From: Kiritimatiellia bacterium
Lineage (GTDB): Bacteria > Verrucomicrobiota > Kiritimatiellia > RFP12 > UBA1067
Assembly (NCBI GenBank): GCA_017447805.1
Contig: JAFSMR010000037.1
Coordinates: forward strand, 1 to 58,358
DNA: 58,358 bases
Direction of reading: 5' to 3'
In this document: positions 49,253 through 58,330 of the stretch, one piece after another
Layout: each line of letters opens with the position of its first letter
Position numbering within the stretch: position 1 is the first letter of the stretch
Program-made: the position numbers and the translations under genes
The notes under the pieces: model-generated
What the model saw: the letters and a program-made list of their open reading frames with translations, nothing else
What the model was told of the DNA's origin: nothing
Databases searched by the model: none

Positions 49253-50548
49253 ATGAGCGATAGACAATACCACATAGAGACGCTGGCGGTGCACGCAGGG
49301 CAGGACGTATTCGGCGATCCATCAACACATTCGCGTGCGGTGCCATTATACCGCACAACGGCATACAATTTCCGCGATTCCAAACATGGTGCGGACCTCT
49401 TCGCCCTCAAGGAGCTGGGCAACATCTACGCCAGGCTCATGAACCCTACGAACGATGTACTTTCGCGCCGCATTGCCGCGCTCGAAGGCGGGGCGGCGGC
49501 GCAGACCCTCGCTTCCGGCACGGCGGCGATCTACTTCACCATAACGAATATCGCCCGCGCCGGAGACGAAATCGTCGCGCCGTCCAATCTCTACGGCGGG
49601 ACGTTCGCGCAGTTCAACGCAATTTTGCCGAATGTCGGCATCAAAGTGAACTTCACAGGAGTGAACGATTTTGATGCCGTCGAAGCCGCGATTAACGAGA
49701 AGACTAGGCTTCTCTTTATCGAGACGGTCGGCAACCCTGCTCTTGACATCGCCGATATCGAGAAGTACGCCGATATTGCGCACCGCCACCACCTGCCGCT
49801 CGTCGTGGATTCGACATTCACTCCGCCGCCGCTAATCCGTGCGTTCGACCATGGCGCGGATTTCGTAATCCACTCCCTCTCGAAGTGGATTGGCGGCCAC
49901 GGAACCGGCATCGGCGGTATCGTTGTGGAAAAAGGCGGCTTCGACTGGAGCGATCCCAAGTTCGCGCTCTACAACGGACCGGATGCCGGCTACCACGGGC
50001 TAAGGTTCGCGCACGATCTGCCGGACCCCTTGAAGAGCGTAGCGTTTTCGATTCGCCTTCTTACGGTCGGCATTCGCAACCAGGGCCCGACGCTCGCGCC
50101 AGACGCGGCATGGCTTTTCTTGCAGGGCGCGGAGTCGTTGCCGCTGCGCATTGCGCGCCATAGTGAAAACGCGCTCGCCGTGGCGAAATACCTCCAGAAC
50201 CACCCGAAGGTGGCGTGGGTGAAGTATCCCTCTCTCTCCCAGCCGGAGCTGGCCGCGAAATACCTGCCCAACGGCGCGGGTGGCGTGGTCGTCTTTGGCG
50301 TCAAGGGTGGCTCGGCGGAGGCGCGAAAGGTTACGGATGCCGCGAACGGCGAAATATTCTCGATTCTCGCCAATGTGGGCGATGCGAAATCGCTTATCAT
50401 CCATCCGGCCTCTACAACCCATTCGCAGCTTTCCGACGAAGATCTAAGGAAGGGCGGCGTCCTGCCGGAGTTGATACGCCTTTCCATTGGACTGGAGCAC
50501 ATCGACGATATCATCGCCGAACTCGACCGGGCGCTGGAGGCAATCTAA
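49253..50548 (+). CDS. metY: O-acetylhomoserine sulfhydrylase
   Basis: A 431-aa PLP enzyme of the Cys/Met metabolism family that makes homocysteine from O-acetylhomoserine and sulfide. RQYHIETLAVHAGQ starts it. YARLMNPTNDVLSRRIAALE, ASGTAAIYFTI and the PLP lysine in HSLSKWIGGHG (about residue 208) are diagnostic of the MetY subgroup, as is the length. Strong AAAGGAAGGAG upstream. It is divergent from the LysR gene and heads a probable sulfur operon. Confidence 0.93.
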   Translation: MSDRQYHIETLAVHAGQDVFGDPSTHSRAVPLYRTTAYNFRDSKHGADLFALKELGNIYARLMNPTNDVLSRRIAALEGGAAAQTLASGTAAIYFTITNIARAGDEIVAPSNLYGGTFAQFNAILPNVGIKVNFTGVNDFDAVEAAINEKTRLLFIETVGNPALDIADIEKYADIAHRHHLPLVVDSTFTPPPLIRAFDHGADFVIHSLSKWIGGHGTGIGGIVVEKGGFDWSDPKFALYNGPDAGYHGLRFAHDLPDPLKSVAFSIRLLTVGIRNQGPTLAPDAAWLFLQGAESLPLRIARHSENALAVAKYLQNHPKVAWVKYPSLSQPELAAKYLPNGAGGVVVFGVKGGSAEARKVTDAANGEIFSILANVGDAKSLIIHPASTTHSQLSDEDLRKGGVLPELIRLSIGLEHIDDIIAELDRALEAI

Positions 50549-50670
50549 AACATTTGGCGGCTGAAGTGGCGGATGAAGGCAATTCCTCCCCCGCTGATGT
50601 CTGCCGCATCGCCGCCGCTACTTGACAATCAAATCACAATCAACAAATAAAACATGAAGGAGATCATACA

Positions 50671-51540
50671 ATGAGCATCGACAAAATCAAAATTGCACTA
50701 GTCGCAACGATCGCAGCATCCGGCTCGCTTTTCGCGGGCGTGCCGCTCAACAACTTGCAGGGCACGGGAGGTATAGCCTTCAACCCGTTAGCTTATACGG
50801 CTGGCCTGCCGTGGGAAGGTGAAGAGGCGAGCGATTTAAGTCAGCTCGTATCTAAGCCGCAGGTCGGCGCATGGTACGTAAACCTCCACGATGCGGATAT
50901 AAATTGGTACGCCGGTTCTGCCGCGCTTACATTCTTCAACAGACTCGAGGTCTCGTATGGCTACGGCTACATAAATGCCCGCAAGTATGGTGATAAGTCG
51001 ATAGAAACCCACAATATCGGCGCGAAGCTCCGCTTCCTCGATGAAAATGCGTTCGATACCTCCTGGGTGCCGGCGCTCGCGGTCGGCGGCGTATGGAAAT
51101 ATACAGACTCCAAGACGGTCGACGCCCTCGGGCTTGACGACAACGGATTCGACGCATACTTGGTCGCGACGAAACTCATTACGGAGCTTCCCGTTCCGGT
51201 ATTGATTTCCGGCGGTGTTCTATACACCGATGAGGTCGTCAACGGTGTCGTCGGCCACCAAAACAACCACTACGATACCGTCCTCTTCGGCAACATCGAC
51301 ATATTGCCCGCTGAAAATATCGCTATCGGCGTAGAGTATAAGCAGGGCGCGCGCGTCGGTGATGGCATTCGCAATCACGACTATTACGATGGCCATGTCG
51401 CGTGGTTCGTTACTGATAAACTCACTCTCGTCGCCGCGTATGTCGATACAGGCGATAAAGATAAGTTCTATCGTCGCGGCAGCGCAAAAAATCTCGGCGT
51501 CGGCAACGGATTGGTTTTCAGCGTCCAGTATCAGTTCTAA
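50671..51540 (+). CDS. Secreted outer-membrane barrel-like protein (DUF3034-like)
   Basis: A 289-aa protein with a signal peptide (IKIALVATIAASGSLFAG, cleavage near 23). GVPLNNLQGTGGIAFNPLAY follows, a segment I associate with DUF3034 outer-membrane proteins, and then strands with FFNRLEVSYGYGYINARKYG. It ends in VFSVQYQF, the C-terminal Phe of barrel proteins. AAGGAGA precedes the ATG. The location between metY and cysK suggests a link with sulfur-compound uptake, but no substrate is known. Confidence 0.75.
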   Translation: MSIDKIKIALVATIAASGSLFAGVPLNNLQGTGGIAFNPLAYTAGLPWEGEEASDLSQLVSKPQVGAWYVNLHDADINWYAGSAALTFFNRLEVSYGYGYINARKYGDKSIETHNIGAKLRFLDENAFDTSWVPALAVGGVWKYTDSKTVDALGLDDNGFDAYLVATKLITELPVPVLISGGVLYTDEVVNGVVGHQNNHYDTVLFGNIDILPAENIAIGVEYKQGARVGDGIRNHDYYDGHVAWFVTDKLTLVAAYVDTGDKDKFYRRGSAKNLGVGNGLVFSVQYQF

Positions 51541-51574
51541 TTAAAAGTTCAAAGTTGAAGAAAGGTATAAAGCA

Positions 51575-52498
51575 ATGAGCAATATCGCAACTAACATTTT
51601 ATCGAAGGTAGGCGGAACTCCGCTCGTAGAAATCTCTTCGAAACTGAACAAGGGCTCGGCGAGAGTCCTCGCGAAGGTGGAGTTCTTCAACCCCGGCGGC
51701 AGCGTGAAGGACCGTATCGCGCTCGCCATGGTCGAAGCCGCGCAAAAGGATGGCACGCTCAAACCCGGCGCTACGATTATCGAGCCCACGAGCGGCAACA
51801 CTGGCGTCGGCCTCGCGCTCATCAGCGCAGTCAAAGGCTATCACCTCATCCTCACCATGCCCGAGACGATGAGTATCGAGCGCCGCAAGCTTGCCGCCGC
51901 ATACGGCGCTGAGATTGTCCTTACGCCCGGCGCCGCCGGCATGAAGGGCGCAATCGCCAAGGCGAACGAGCTCAAAGAATCTACTCCCGGCGCGGTGATT
52001 CTGCAGCAATTCGAGAACCCGGCGAACCCCGATTTCCACTACCGCACGACGGGACCTGAGGTCTGGGCCGATACGAAAGGTGAAATCGCGGCGTTCGTGG
52101 CGGGCGTCGGCACAGGCGGAACGATTACGGGCACCGGCAAGTTCCTCAAGGAGAAAAACCCCGAGGTGAAACTCTTCGCGGTCGAGCCCGATACTTCGCC
52201 AGTCCTTTCCGGCGGCCAGCCCGGTCCCCATAAGATTCAGGGTATCGGCGCAGGATTCGTCCCGAAAGTTCTCGATACGTCGCTTCTCTCTGAAGTAATC
52301 CAAGCTTCAGCCGAAAATGCCGGCGCAACGGCCCGCGCCGCCGCCGCGAACGAAGGACTTCTCATCGGCATTTCCTCCGGCGCCGCGCTCTGGGCCGCCT
52401 TGGAACTTTCGAAGCGTCCGGAATTCGCCGGCAAGACGATTGTCGCGCTCCTTCCAGATACAGGCGAGCGTTATCTTTCGACTTGGCTATTCGAATAA
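51575..52498 (+). CDS. cysK: Cysteine synthase A
   Basis: A 307-aa PLP enzyme that forms cysteine from O-acetylserine and sulfide. VGGTPLVEIS, NPGGSVKDRIAL (PLP lysine at about residue 45), EPTSGNTGVGLALI, GTGGTITGTGKFL and ISSGAALWAAL are all present, and the length is standard. GAAAGG lies upstream of the ATG. It is followed after two bases by hydE. Confidence 0.95.
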   Translation: MSNIATNILSKVGGTPLVEISSKLNKGSARVLAKVEFFNPGGSVKDRIALAMVEAAQKDGTLKPGATIIEPTSGNTGVGLALISAVKGYHLILTMPETMSIERRKLAAAYGAEIVLTPGAAGMKGAIAKANELKESTPGAVILQQFENPANPDFHYRTTGPEVWADTKGEIAAFVAGVGTGGTITGTGKFLKEKNPEVKLFAVEPDTSPVLSGGQPGPHKIQGIGAGFVPKVLDTSLLSEVIQASAENAGATARAAAANEGLLIGISSGAALWAALELSKRPEFAGKTIVALLPDTGERYLSTWLFE

Positions 52499-52500
52499 AA

Positions 52501-53589
52501 ATGGAGCCGCTCCTCTCAAAGGCGGCATCAAAACCGCGCGCACTTACGCATCGGGAGTTGGTCGAGTTGCTGACCTTCCCCGATGCGGGCGCGCTTTTCG
52601 CCGCGGCGTACGAGGTAAAGGTGCGCGAGATTGGGCGCCGGGTGTCTCTGCGCGGGCTCATCGAGTTCGCGAATGTCTGCGAGAAGGATTGCTTTTATTG
52701 CGGTATACGCAACGCTAACGGCAAGGTCGATCGCTACATGATGTCAGCCGACGAAATCGTATCTGCGGCCAAGTGGTCATATAAGGCGCACTACGGCAGC
52801 ATAGTCCTTCAATCCGGGGAAATCAGCAGCAAGTCGCATATCGCGCTTGTGGAAAACGTGCTTCGGCGCATCCGCGACATTGCAGGCGACGGATTTGGCA
52901 TAACGCTCAGTCTCGGCGAACAAAGCGAGGAAACATATCGATGTTGGCGTGAAGCTGGCGCGCATCGCTACCTTCTGCGAATCGAGACATCCAATCCTGC
53001 GCTCTATGCTACGCTTCATCCATCCGATCATTCGTGGGAGCGGCGCCTAGAATGCCTGCGTTCGCTAAGGCGGTGCGGCTATCAGGTCGGGAGCGGAATA
53101 ATGGCTGGGCTTCCGGGGCAGACCGTGGACGATCTTGCCTCAGATATCGAGTTCTTCGCATCTGAAGATTTGGATATGATAGGCATGGGGCCTTACATCC
53201 CCCACGCAGATACTCCGCTTGGCCACGGCGTTCGATGGAATACGGAGGATAAGACCCGAAGACTTGAACTAGGCCTACATATGATTGCCGCCACGCGCCT
53301 ATACATGCACGACGTGAACATAGCGGCGGCGACAGCCTTGCAAGCGCTCGATCCGGAAGGCCGGGAAAAGGGACTCCTCGCCGGCGCGAATGTAGTCATG
53401 CCGAATGCGACGCCGCTCGTATACCGTAGAAACTATCGGCTTTATCCGGATAAGCCTTGCCTCGGGGAAGATCCCGGAGCGTGTCGAGGATGCCTCGAGC
53501 GCCGCATCAACGGCGTCGGCGAGCAAATCCTTTGGAACGAGCGCGGCGATTCGCCACATTGGAGAAAGAAAAAAGATGGAATGCATTGA
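52501..53589 (+). CDS. hydE: [FeFe]-hydrogenase maturase HydE (radical SAM)
   Basis: A 362-aa radical SAM enzyme. VSLRGLIEFANVCEKDCFYC holds the CxxxCxxC cluster motif (C-E-K-D-C-F-Y-C) at about residues 60-67. LQSGEIS, LSLGEQSEETYRCWREAGAH and RYLLRIETSNPALYATLHPS are typical of HydE, as are GLPGQTVDDLASDIEF and MGPYIPHADTPLG. The C-terminal Cys set (CLGEDPGACRGC) may hold a second cluster. HydE builds part of the H-cluster. I chose the ATG at 52501 over a TTG at 52483. It overlaps bioB by 14 bases. No hydrogenase gene is in the window. Confidence 0.88.
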   Translation: MEPLLSKAASKPRALTHRELVELLTFPDAGALFAAAYEVKVREIGRRVSLRGLIEFANVCEKDCFYCGIRNANGKVDRYMMSADEIVSAAKWSYKAHYGSIVLQSGEISSKSHIALVENVLRRIRDIAGDGFGITLSLGEQSEETYRCWREAGAHRYLLRIETSNPALYATLHPSDHSWERRLECLRSLRRCGYQVGSGIMAGLPGQTVDDLASDIEFFASEDLDMIGMGPYIPHADTPLGHGVRWNTEDKTRRLELGLHMIAATRLYMHDVNIAAATALQALDPEGREKGLLAGANVVMPNATPLVYRRNYRLYPDKPCLGEDPGACRGCLERRINGVGEQILWNERGDSPHWRKKKDGMH

Positions 53590-54523
53590 AGAAATCGGCC
53601 GGAATGAAGCGCTTAGGCTGCTCAAGCCGGAACACAGGGAAGAACTCCGTTCCCGCGCGCACGAGTTTACGGAACGCTACGTAGAGAAGAAATTCGACTT
53701 TTGCTCGATCATAAACGCAAAATCCGGGCGCTGCACGGAAAACTGCAAGTGGTGCGCGCAGTCAGCGCACTGGAAAACCGGCTGTGAGAACTACGGATGG
53801 GTCGGTGCCGAATCTTGCGTCAAGGCCGCGAAGGATGCCGAAGCGAACGGCGCGGATAGAATTGGTATCGTGACTTCTGGGCGGAATCTCTCTCACGAGG
53901 ATGTTGATAACGTTTGTCAGGCGCTCTATGAAATGCGCAAGGTCTCCCGCATAGGACTCTGCGCGTCGCTCGGATTGTTGTCTGAGGCCGATCTCATAAA
54001 GCTCAAGGCGGCGGGGCTTCAACGGGTTCACTGCAATCTCGAAACCGCGCCATCGCTTTTCCCGAAGCTTTGCACTACGCATACTATCGAGGATAAGTTG
54101 CAGACTCTTCGTGCAGCCAAACGCTTTGGTCTTGAAATCTGCTGCGGAGGGATCATCGGTATGGGCGAGAGTGACGAGCAACTTGTGGAGTTCGCTTTCG
54201 CGCTGAAGGAAATCGCGCCAGATTCCATACCTGTCAATGTCTTGCATCCGATAGAGGGAACTCCGCTCGGCTCAAGGAAAATTCTAGATCCGGAGCGCGT
54301 CGTAGATTCGGTAGCGCTGCTCAGGCTCGTGAATCCTTCTACGCCGCTGCGCTTCGCGGGTGGACGAGGCGACATGTCGGATGAGATGGCTGCCAAGTGC
54401 ATCTATGTCGGAATGTCGGCCGGTATCGCGGGGCCGCTCCTCACTACGCCCGGCGCGGATTTCGACGATGATCGCGAACTTGCCGTTCGCGCAGGTTATA
54501 CCGTAAGTGGGAGATTACAATGA
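53576..54523 (+). CDS. bioB: Biotin synthase BioB
   Basis: A 315-aa radical SAM enzyme that inserts sulfur into dethiobiotin. The cluster motif is CTENCKWC in FCSIINAKSGRCTENCKWCA. VHCNLETAPSLFPKLCTTHT and ICCGGIIGMGESDEQ are family segments. The C terminus PLRFAGGRGDMS...GIAGPLLTTPG matches BioB. The ATG at 53576, after GGAGAAAG, is inside the end of hydE. The stop overlaps mnmA (ATGA). A hydE-bioB pairing is seen in anaerobes. Confidence 0.9.
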   Translation: MECIEEIGRNEALRLLKPEHREELRSRAHEFTERYVEKKFDFCSIINAKSGRCTENCKWCAQSAHWKTGCENYGWVGAESCVKAAKDAEANGADRIGIVTSGRNLSHEDVDNVCQALYEMRKVSRIGLCASLGLLSEADLIKLKAAGLQRVHCNLETAPSLFPKLCTTHTIEDKLQTLRAAKRFGLEICCGGIIGMGESDEQLVEFAFALKEIAPDSIPVNVLHPIEGTPLGSRKILDPERVVDSVALLRLVNPSTPLRFAGGRGDMSDEMAAKCIYVGMSAGIAGPLLTTPGADFDDDRELAVRAGYTVSGRLQ

Positions 54524-55572
54524 AAATCGCAGTTGCACTTTCTGGCGGGGTCGATTCCGCGCTCGCCGCGCTTCTTGCCAAGCGCGCGGGGCACGAGGTC
54601 GTCGGCGTGACGATGAAACTTTGGCACGACGGCCGTTACAAGGGAGGCGAGCGAGATGCTTGCTTCGGTCCAGGCGAAGCGCAAGATATTGCATCTGCCG
54701 AGAAACTCGCCGCTATGCTGGGAATCGATTTCAAGGTATTCGACCTCGCGGACGAGTATGAGCGCATTGTGCTCGACTATTTTCGCCGCGAGCGCTCCGC
54801 AGGGCGCACGCCTAACCCATGCGTCGTATGCAACCATTCTCTTAAATTCGCCCTATTGCCCCAGGCCGCTGCACGCTGCTTCGGATTCGAGCGTTTCGCT
54901 ACCGGCCACTACGCGCGCATCGTCTCGTCCGGAAAAAGACGTCTCGCGGTTGCGAGAGCCGCCGACGAGCACAAGGACCAAAGTTATTTCCTTTGGAATC
55001 TTTCGCAAGAGCAGCTTGGCCGCATAGAGTTCCCATTGGGCGAGTTGACAAAAACCGAGGTGCGGCGAATCGCACGCGAGGCGGGTCTGCCTATGGCGGA
55101 AAAGAAGGATTCGCAAGATTTCTACTCGGGCGACACCTGCGAGCTAATCGGCGCGAACGATCGCGAAGGCGACATCGTTTCGACAAATGGCAAAGTCCTT
55201 GGACATCACAAAGGCTACTGGCATTATACTCTTGGACAACGGCAAGGCCTCGGCATCGGCGGCGGAACGCCTTATTATGTCATCGATATTCGCCCGCACG
55301 AGAATCAAGTCGTTGTCGGCCGCCGCGAAGAAGCCATCGCAACCGCGTTCAAAATCGGCGATATAAATTGGCAGAATATAGAGCCGACTTCAAGTGTGAT
55401 TAACGCTTTTGTAAAGATTCGCTCGAGCGGCAATCCTATCGGCCCTGTGGAATTCAAGGATGGCGTTGTTTCGGCGCCTTGCGGACTTTTTGGCGTCGCC
55501 CCCGGACAATCGGCGGTCCTATATTCCGCAGATGGCGCTATCATTCTAGGCGGCACGATTGAGCGATTGTGA
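54520..55572 (+). CDS. mnmA: tRNA 2-thiouridylase MnmA-like, second catalytic Cys not at its usual place
   Basis: A 350-aa PP-loop ATPase. ALSGGVDSALAALLAKRAGH is the ATP loop. TPNPCVVCNHSLKF contains the first catalytic Cys, and GHYARIV and DQSYFLWNLSQEQL are standard. The usual ICF segment with the second Cys is replaced by SQDFYSGDTCELIGAN; the nearest Cys is six residues further on. The C-terminal barrel (GLGIGGGTPYYVIDIRPHEN) is normal. It should thiolate U34 of some tRNAs, but the changed Cys and the thi/bio neighbours leave room for another sulfur-transfer role. Confidence 0.85.
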   Translation: MKIAVALSGGVDSALAALLAKRAGHEVVGVTMKLWHDGRYKGGERDACFGPGEAQDIASAEKLAAMLGIDFKVFDLADEYERIVLDYFRRERSAGRTPNPCVVCNHSLKFALLPQAAARCFGFERFATGHYARIVSSGKRRLAVARAADEHKDQSYFLWNLSQEQLGRIEFPLGELTKTEVRRIAREAGLPMAEKKDSQDFYSGDTCELIGANDREGDIVSTNGKVLGHHKGYWHYTLGQRQGLGIGGGTPYYVIDIRPHENQVVVGRREEAIATAFKIGDINWQNIEPTSSVINAFVKIRSSGNPIGPVEFKDGVVSAPCGLFGVAPGQSAVLYSADGAIILGGTIERL

Positions 55573-55587
55573 AAGGATAGATCAAAT

Positions 55588-55785
55588 ATGCAAATAATAT
55601 ATCAAGGCAAATCGCTCGAAACTTCCGCCGCGTTTCTCGCCGCGTTTCTCGCCGAAAAAGGCATCTCGCCGGCGAATGCCGTGGTGGAATATCGCGGCGA
55701 AATTCTGGATCCTGGCGCGCTTGAGGCTGCTCGGCTCGAGGAAGGAGCCGAGCTGAATGTTTACCGCATCGTATCGGGAGGCTGA
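55588..55785 (+). CDS. thiS: Sulfur-carrier protein ThiS
   Basis: A 65-aa beta-grasp protein ending in IVSGG; the C-terminal Gly-Gly is the site of thiocarboxylation. It starts MQIIYQGKSLET. AAAGGA precedes the ATG. The gene lies between mnmA and thiF, and its product is the expected substrate of ThiF. With thiG/thiH broken downstream, the carrier may serve another sulfur transfer. Confidence 0.9.
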   Translation: MQIIYQGKSLETSAAFLAAFLAEKGISPANAVVEYRGEILDPGALEAARLEEGAELNVYRIVSGG

Positions 55786-55788
55786 GCG

Positions 55789-56388
55789 ATGGGCGCCAAT
55801 ACATATCTTACAGAACGCGAACGGCGCATTCTCGAAAACGCGAAGGTGGGAATCGCCGGGGCGGGCGGCCTTGGCTCGAATTGCGCAATGCACCTCGTTC
55901 GCGCAGGCGTCAAAAAGCTGGTCATCGCCGACTTTGATGTCGTGAGCGAATCGAATCTCAACCGCCAGTTTTTCTTTCGCGATCAACTGGGACGCAAAAA
56001 GGTCGATGCGCTTGCCGAAAACCTGCGCCGAATCGAGCCGGGACTCGAACTCGATATCAGTGATGTGCGCCTCGCGCCGGATAACATCGATTGGACCTTT
56101 TCGGGCTGCTCCGTAATCGTCGAAGCGTTCGATTCGGCGGAAGCGAAATCGATGCTGCTCAAGGCAGTTCTGCCGCTCGGCAAGCCGGTCGTGGCCGCGA
56201 GCGGACTTGCCGGCTGGGGACGTTCGGCCGCCATTCGCCAGCGCCGCATCGGAAAGAACCTGATTTTGATTGGCGATACCGAAAGCGACATCCATAATGG
56301 CCTCGCCCCAGTGAGTCCGCGCGTCGGCATCGCCGCCGCGATGGAGGCTAACGCCGTCGTCGCGCTTCTCATAGGCGAAGAGATATAA
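55789..56388 (+). CDS. thiF: ThiF-type adenylyltransferase, short form
   Basis: A 199-aa E1-like enzyme. VGIAGAGGLGSNCAMHLVRA is the ATP-binding glycine loop, and IADFDVVSESNLNRQFFF contains the acidic and Arg residues of the adenylation site. The C-terminal zinc Cys motifs of long ThiF/MoeB proteins are absent, as usual in this ~200-aa group. It would adenylate the ThiS C terminus. It starts four bases after thiS. Confidence 0.9.
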   Translation: MGANTYLTERERRILENAKVGIAGAGGLGSNCAMHLVRAGVKKLVIADFDVVSESNLNRQFFFRDQLGRKKVDALAENLRRIEPGLELDISDVRLAPDNIDWTFSGCSVIVEAFDSAEAKSMLLKAVLPLGKPVVAASGLAGWGRSAAIRQRRIGKNLILIGDTESDIHNGLAPVSPRVGIAAAMEANAVVALLIGEEI

Positions 56389-56408
56389 AACAGCGAAAAG
56401 GAGTAATC

Positions 56409-57281
56409 ATGAAATCACTTATAATCGGAGGACGAAGATTTTCAAACCGCTTCTTTCTCGGTACAGGGAAGTTCGCGAGCCGCGAACAAACGAAAGCGGC
56501 GCTCGCGGCGAGCGAGACGGAACTCGTCACAGTCGCGCTTACGCGCGTACGTGAAACCGAAGCTGCGAGTGATAGCCACCTCGCCGAAGTAGGGCGTCTT
56601 TTAAAGCCGATGTTCTCAAACCTTTCCCTCGAAGTCGCTCCGCAAACCGAAGAAGGCTACCGCGAACTCTTCGCCGCAGGATACGAAGGGCTTACATGTT
56701 TCCAGGAAACATACGACCGAGAGCTCTACCGCGAGATGCACCCCGCAGGACCCAAGGCGAACTACGACTTTCGTCTTGGCACACAGGAGCGCGCAGGGCG
56801 AGCGGGATTCCGCATCTTAGGCTGCGCGTTTTTGCTGGGGCTAGGGCCGTGGCATCGCGAGGCCGCGAGTCTCGCCGCTCATGCCTTTTATTTGATGCGC
56901 GAATGCTACGAAGCGAAAGTGCAATTCGCGTTTCCGCGCATCTGCCGCGTGGAAGGGGGATTTGTTCCTCCTTGCGAGGTCGACGAGCGCGACCTCGAGC
57001 TGATGATGCTCGCATTCCGCATCGTTTTCCCGCAATGTTGCATGACCGTTTCGACGCGCGAAGAGCCAGAGTTTCGCGATAGAATCGTTCTTACGGCTGC
57101 CGATAACATGAGCGCAGGTTCGCGCACTACCCCCGGCGGCTATGCAGTGTTGGCAGACGAACGACGAAATGATGTCGCGCAGTTCACGCTTTCCGATAGC
57201 CGCGCGCCTAATGAAGTCTACGCGGCAATTCGCGCTAACGACCAGGAGGTCGTATTCAAGAATTGGGATAACAGAATATGA
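56409..57281 (+). pseudogene. In-frame thiG::thiH chimera left by a deletion
   Basis: The first ~47 residues (KSLIIGGRRFSNRFFLGTGK...ELVTVALTRV) are the N terminus of thiazole synthase ThiG. From about residue 48 the protein is the C-terminal two thirds of 2-iminoacetate synthase ThiH: SNLSLEVAPQTEEGYREL, FQETYDRELYREMHPAGPK, CMTVSTREEPEFRDR and SAGSRTTPGGYAV. The ThiG active-site lysine and most of its barrel are missing, and so is the ThiH CxxxCxxC cluster site. Neither activity can remain. The frame is intact over 290 codons, so a protein may still be made. AAAGGAG lies before the ATG. Confidence 0.88.
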
Positions 57282-57310
57282 AAAACGAAAAATCTAATGG
57301 AGGACAACAA

Positions 57311-57825
57311 ATGCAGAACAATAGACAAGAACTCAACAGAAACCTCGCACAGATGCTCAAGGGCGGCGTTATAATGGATGTGACAACGCCCGAGCAGGCG
57401 AAGATTGCCGAGGCTGCAGGCGCGTGCGCAGTGATGGCGCTCGAGCGCATCCCGGCCGATATCCGCGCGGCCGGTGGCGTCTCGCGAATGAGCGACCCCG
57501 CAGATGATACGCGGCATATCGACAAGACCAAATTCGCCGCGTCGCGTCGCTTCGCGAGGATGAACTTTACGAGGCGGCAAAGGAACTCGCTTCACCGCTG
57601 GATCTCGTTGAATTCGTCCACGATAACGGCAAGCTGCCCGTCGTGAATTTCGCCGCGGGCGGCGTCGCCACGCCCGCAGATGCCGCGCTTATGATGGAGC
57701 TTGGCGCCGAGGGCGTCTTTGTGGGCAGCGGCATCTTCAAGTCGGGCGACCCGGAAAAGTGCGCCGCGGCAATTGTCCAGGCCGTTGCAAATTGGCAGGA
57801 TTCAAAGCTCCTCGCAAAACCTCGT
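57311..57825 (+). pseudogene. pdxS: PdxS (PLP synthase) pseudogene with two internal deletions
   Basis: It begins like Pdx[21 protein letters not shown] and [20 protein letters not shown]. At about 57499 ([15 protein letters not shown]) ~40 residues are missing in frame, including the Lys of PVMAKxRIGH that binds the substrate. At about 57536 a second deletion of ~75 residues removes the other catalytic Lys (RTKGEPGTGN) and shifts the frame. The end then reads [12 protein letters not shown] and [20 protein letters not shown]. The C-terminal tail is replaced by 42-bp repeats. The start is set by GGAGG seven bases before 57311. Confidence 0.88.
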
Positions 57826-57826
57826 T

Positions 57827-58078
57827 GCGAGCGGCTCGCAAGGGGCAGTTGGAAGTCGATTACCGCTTGCGAGCGGCTCGCGAGGGACATTCGAAAGTCG
57901 ATTACCGCTTGCGAGCGGCTCGCAAGGGGGAGTTGGAAGTCGATTATCGCTTGCGAGCGGCTCGCAAGGGGCAGTTGGAAGTCGATTGCCGCCTGCGAGC
58001 GGCTCGCGAGGGGGAGTTGAAAGTCGATTATCGCTTGCGAGCGGCTCGCGAGGGGGAGTTGCTTTTTAATTGCTGCTT
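57827..58078. repeat. Six-copy 42-bp tandem repeat
   Basis: Units start at 57827, 57869, 57911, 57953, 57995 and 58037, with a partial unit at 58079. The core is GCGAGCGGCTCGC(A/G)AGGG. The plus strand continues the pdxS frame as a 14-residue repeat ([14 protein letters not shown]) to a stop at 58018. The unit length equals that of the unrelated array at 27480. Confidence 0.9.
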
Positions 58079-58141
58079 GCGAGCCCTTGGCGCCGAAAAA
58101 ATTTTTTGATAAAATTTCGATAGCTCAAAAAAGCTGGACAG

Positions 58142-58330
58142 AATTAGGAATTAGAAATTAGAAATTAGTAGTTGGCAGTTATTATTTAACCCGAGAGGCG
58201 CTGAGGCGCTGAGTACCAGATATGAATTAGGAATTAGGAATTAGAAATTAGAAATTAGTAGTTGGCAGTTATTATTTAATCCGAGAGGCGCTGAGGCGCT
58301 AAGTACCAGATAGGAATTATGAATTATGAA
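58142..58330. repeat. 90-bp tandem duplication with heptad tracts
   Basis: The sequence from a GAATTAG heptad tract through GTTGGCAGTTATTATTTAA and GAGAGGCGCTGAGGCGCTGA occurs twice, 90 bases apart (58171 and 58261). A shorter, similar motif is at 48038. No gene is seen from 58079 to the window end. Confidence 0.85.

Noticed and set aside
55573-55587. TPP riboswitch before thiS
   Set aside because: The gap after mnmA is 15 bases, too short, and no such motif is visible upstream of hydE or cysK.
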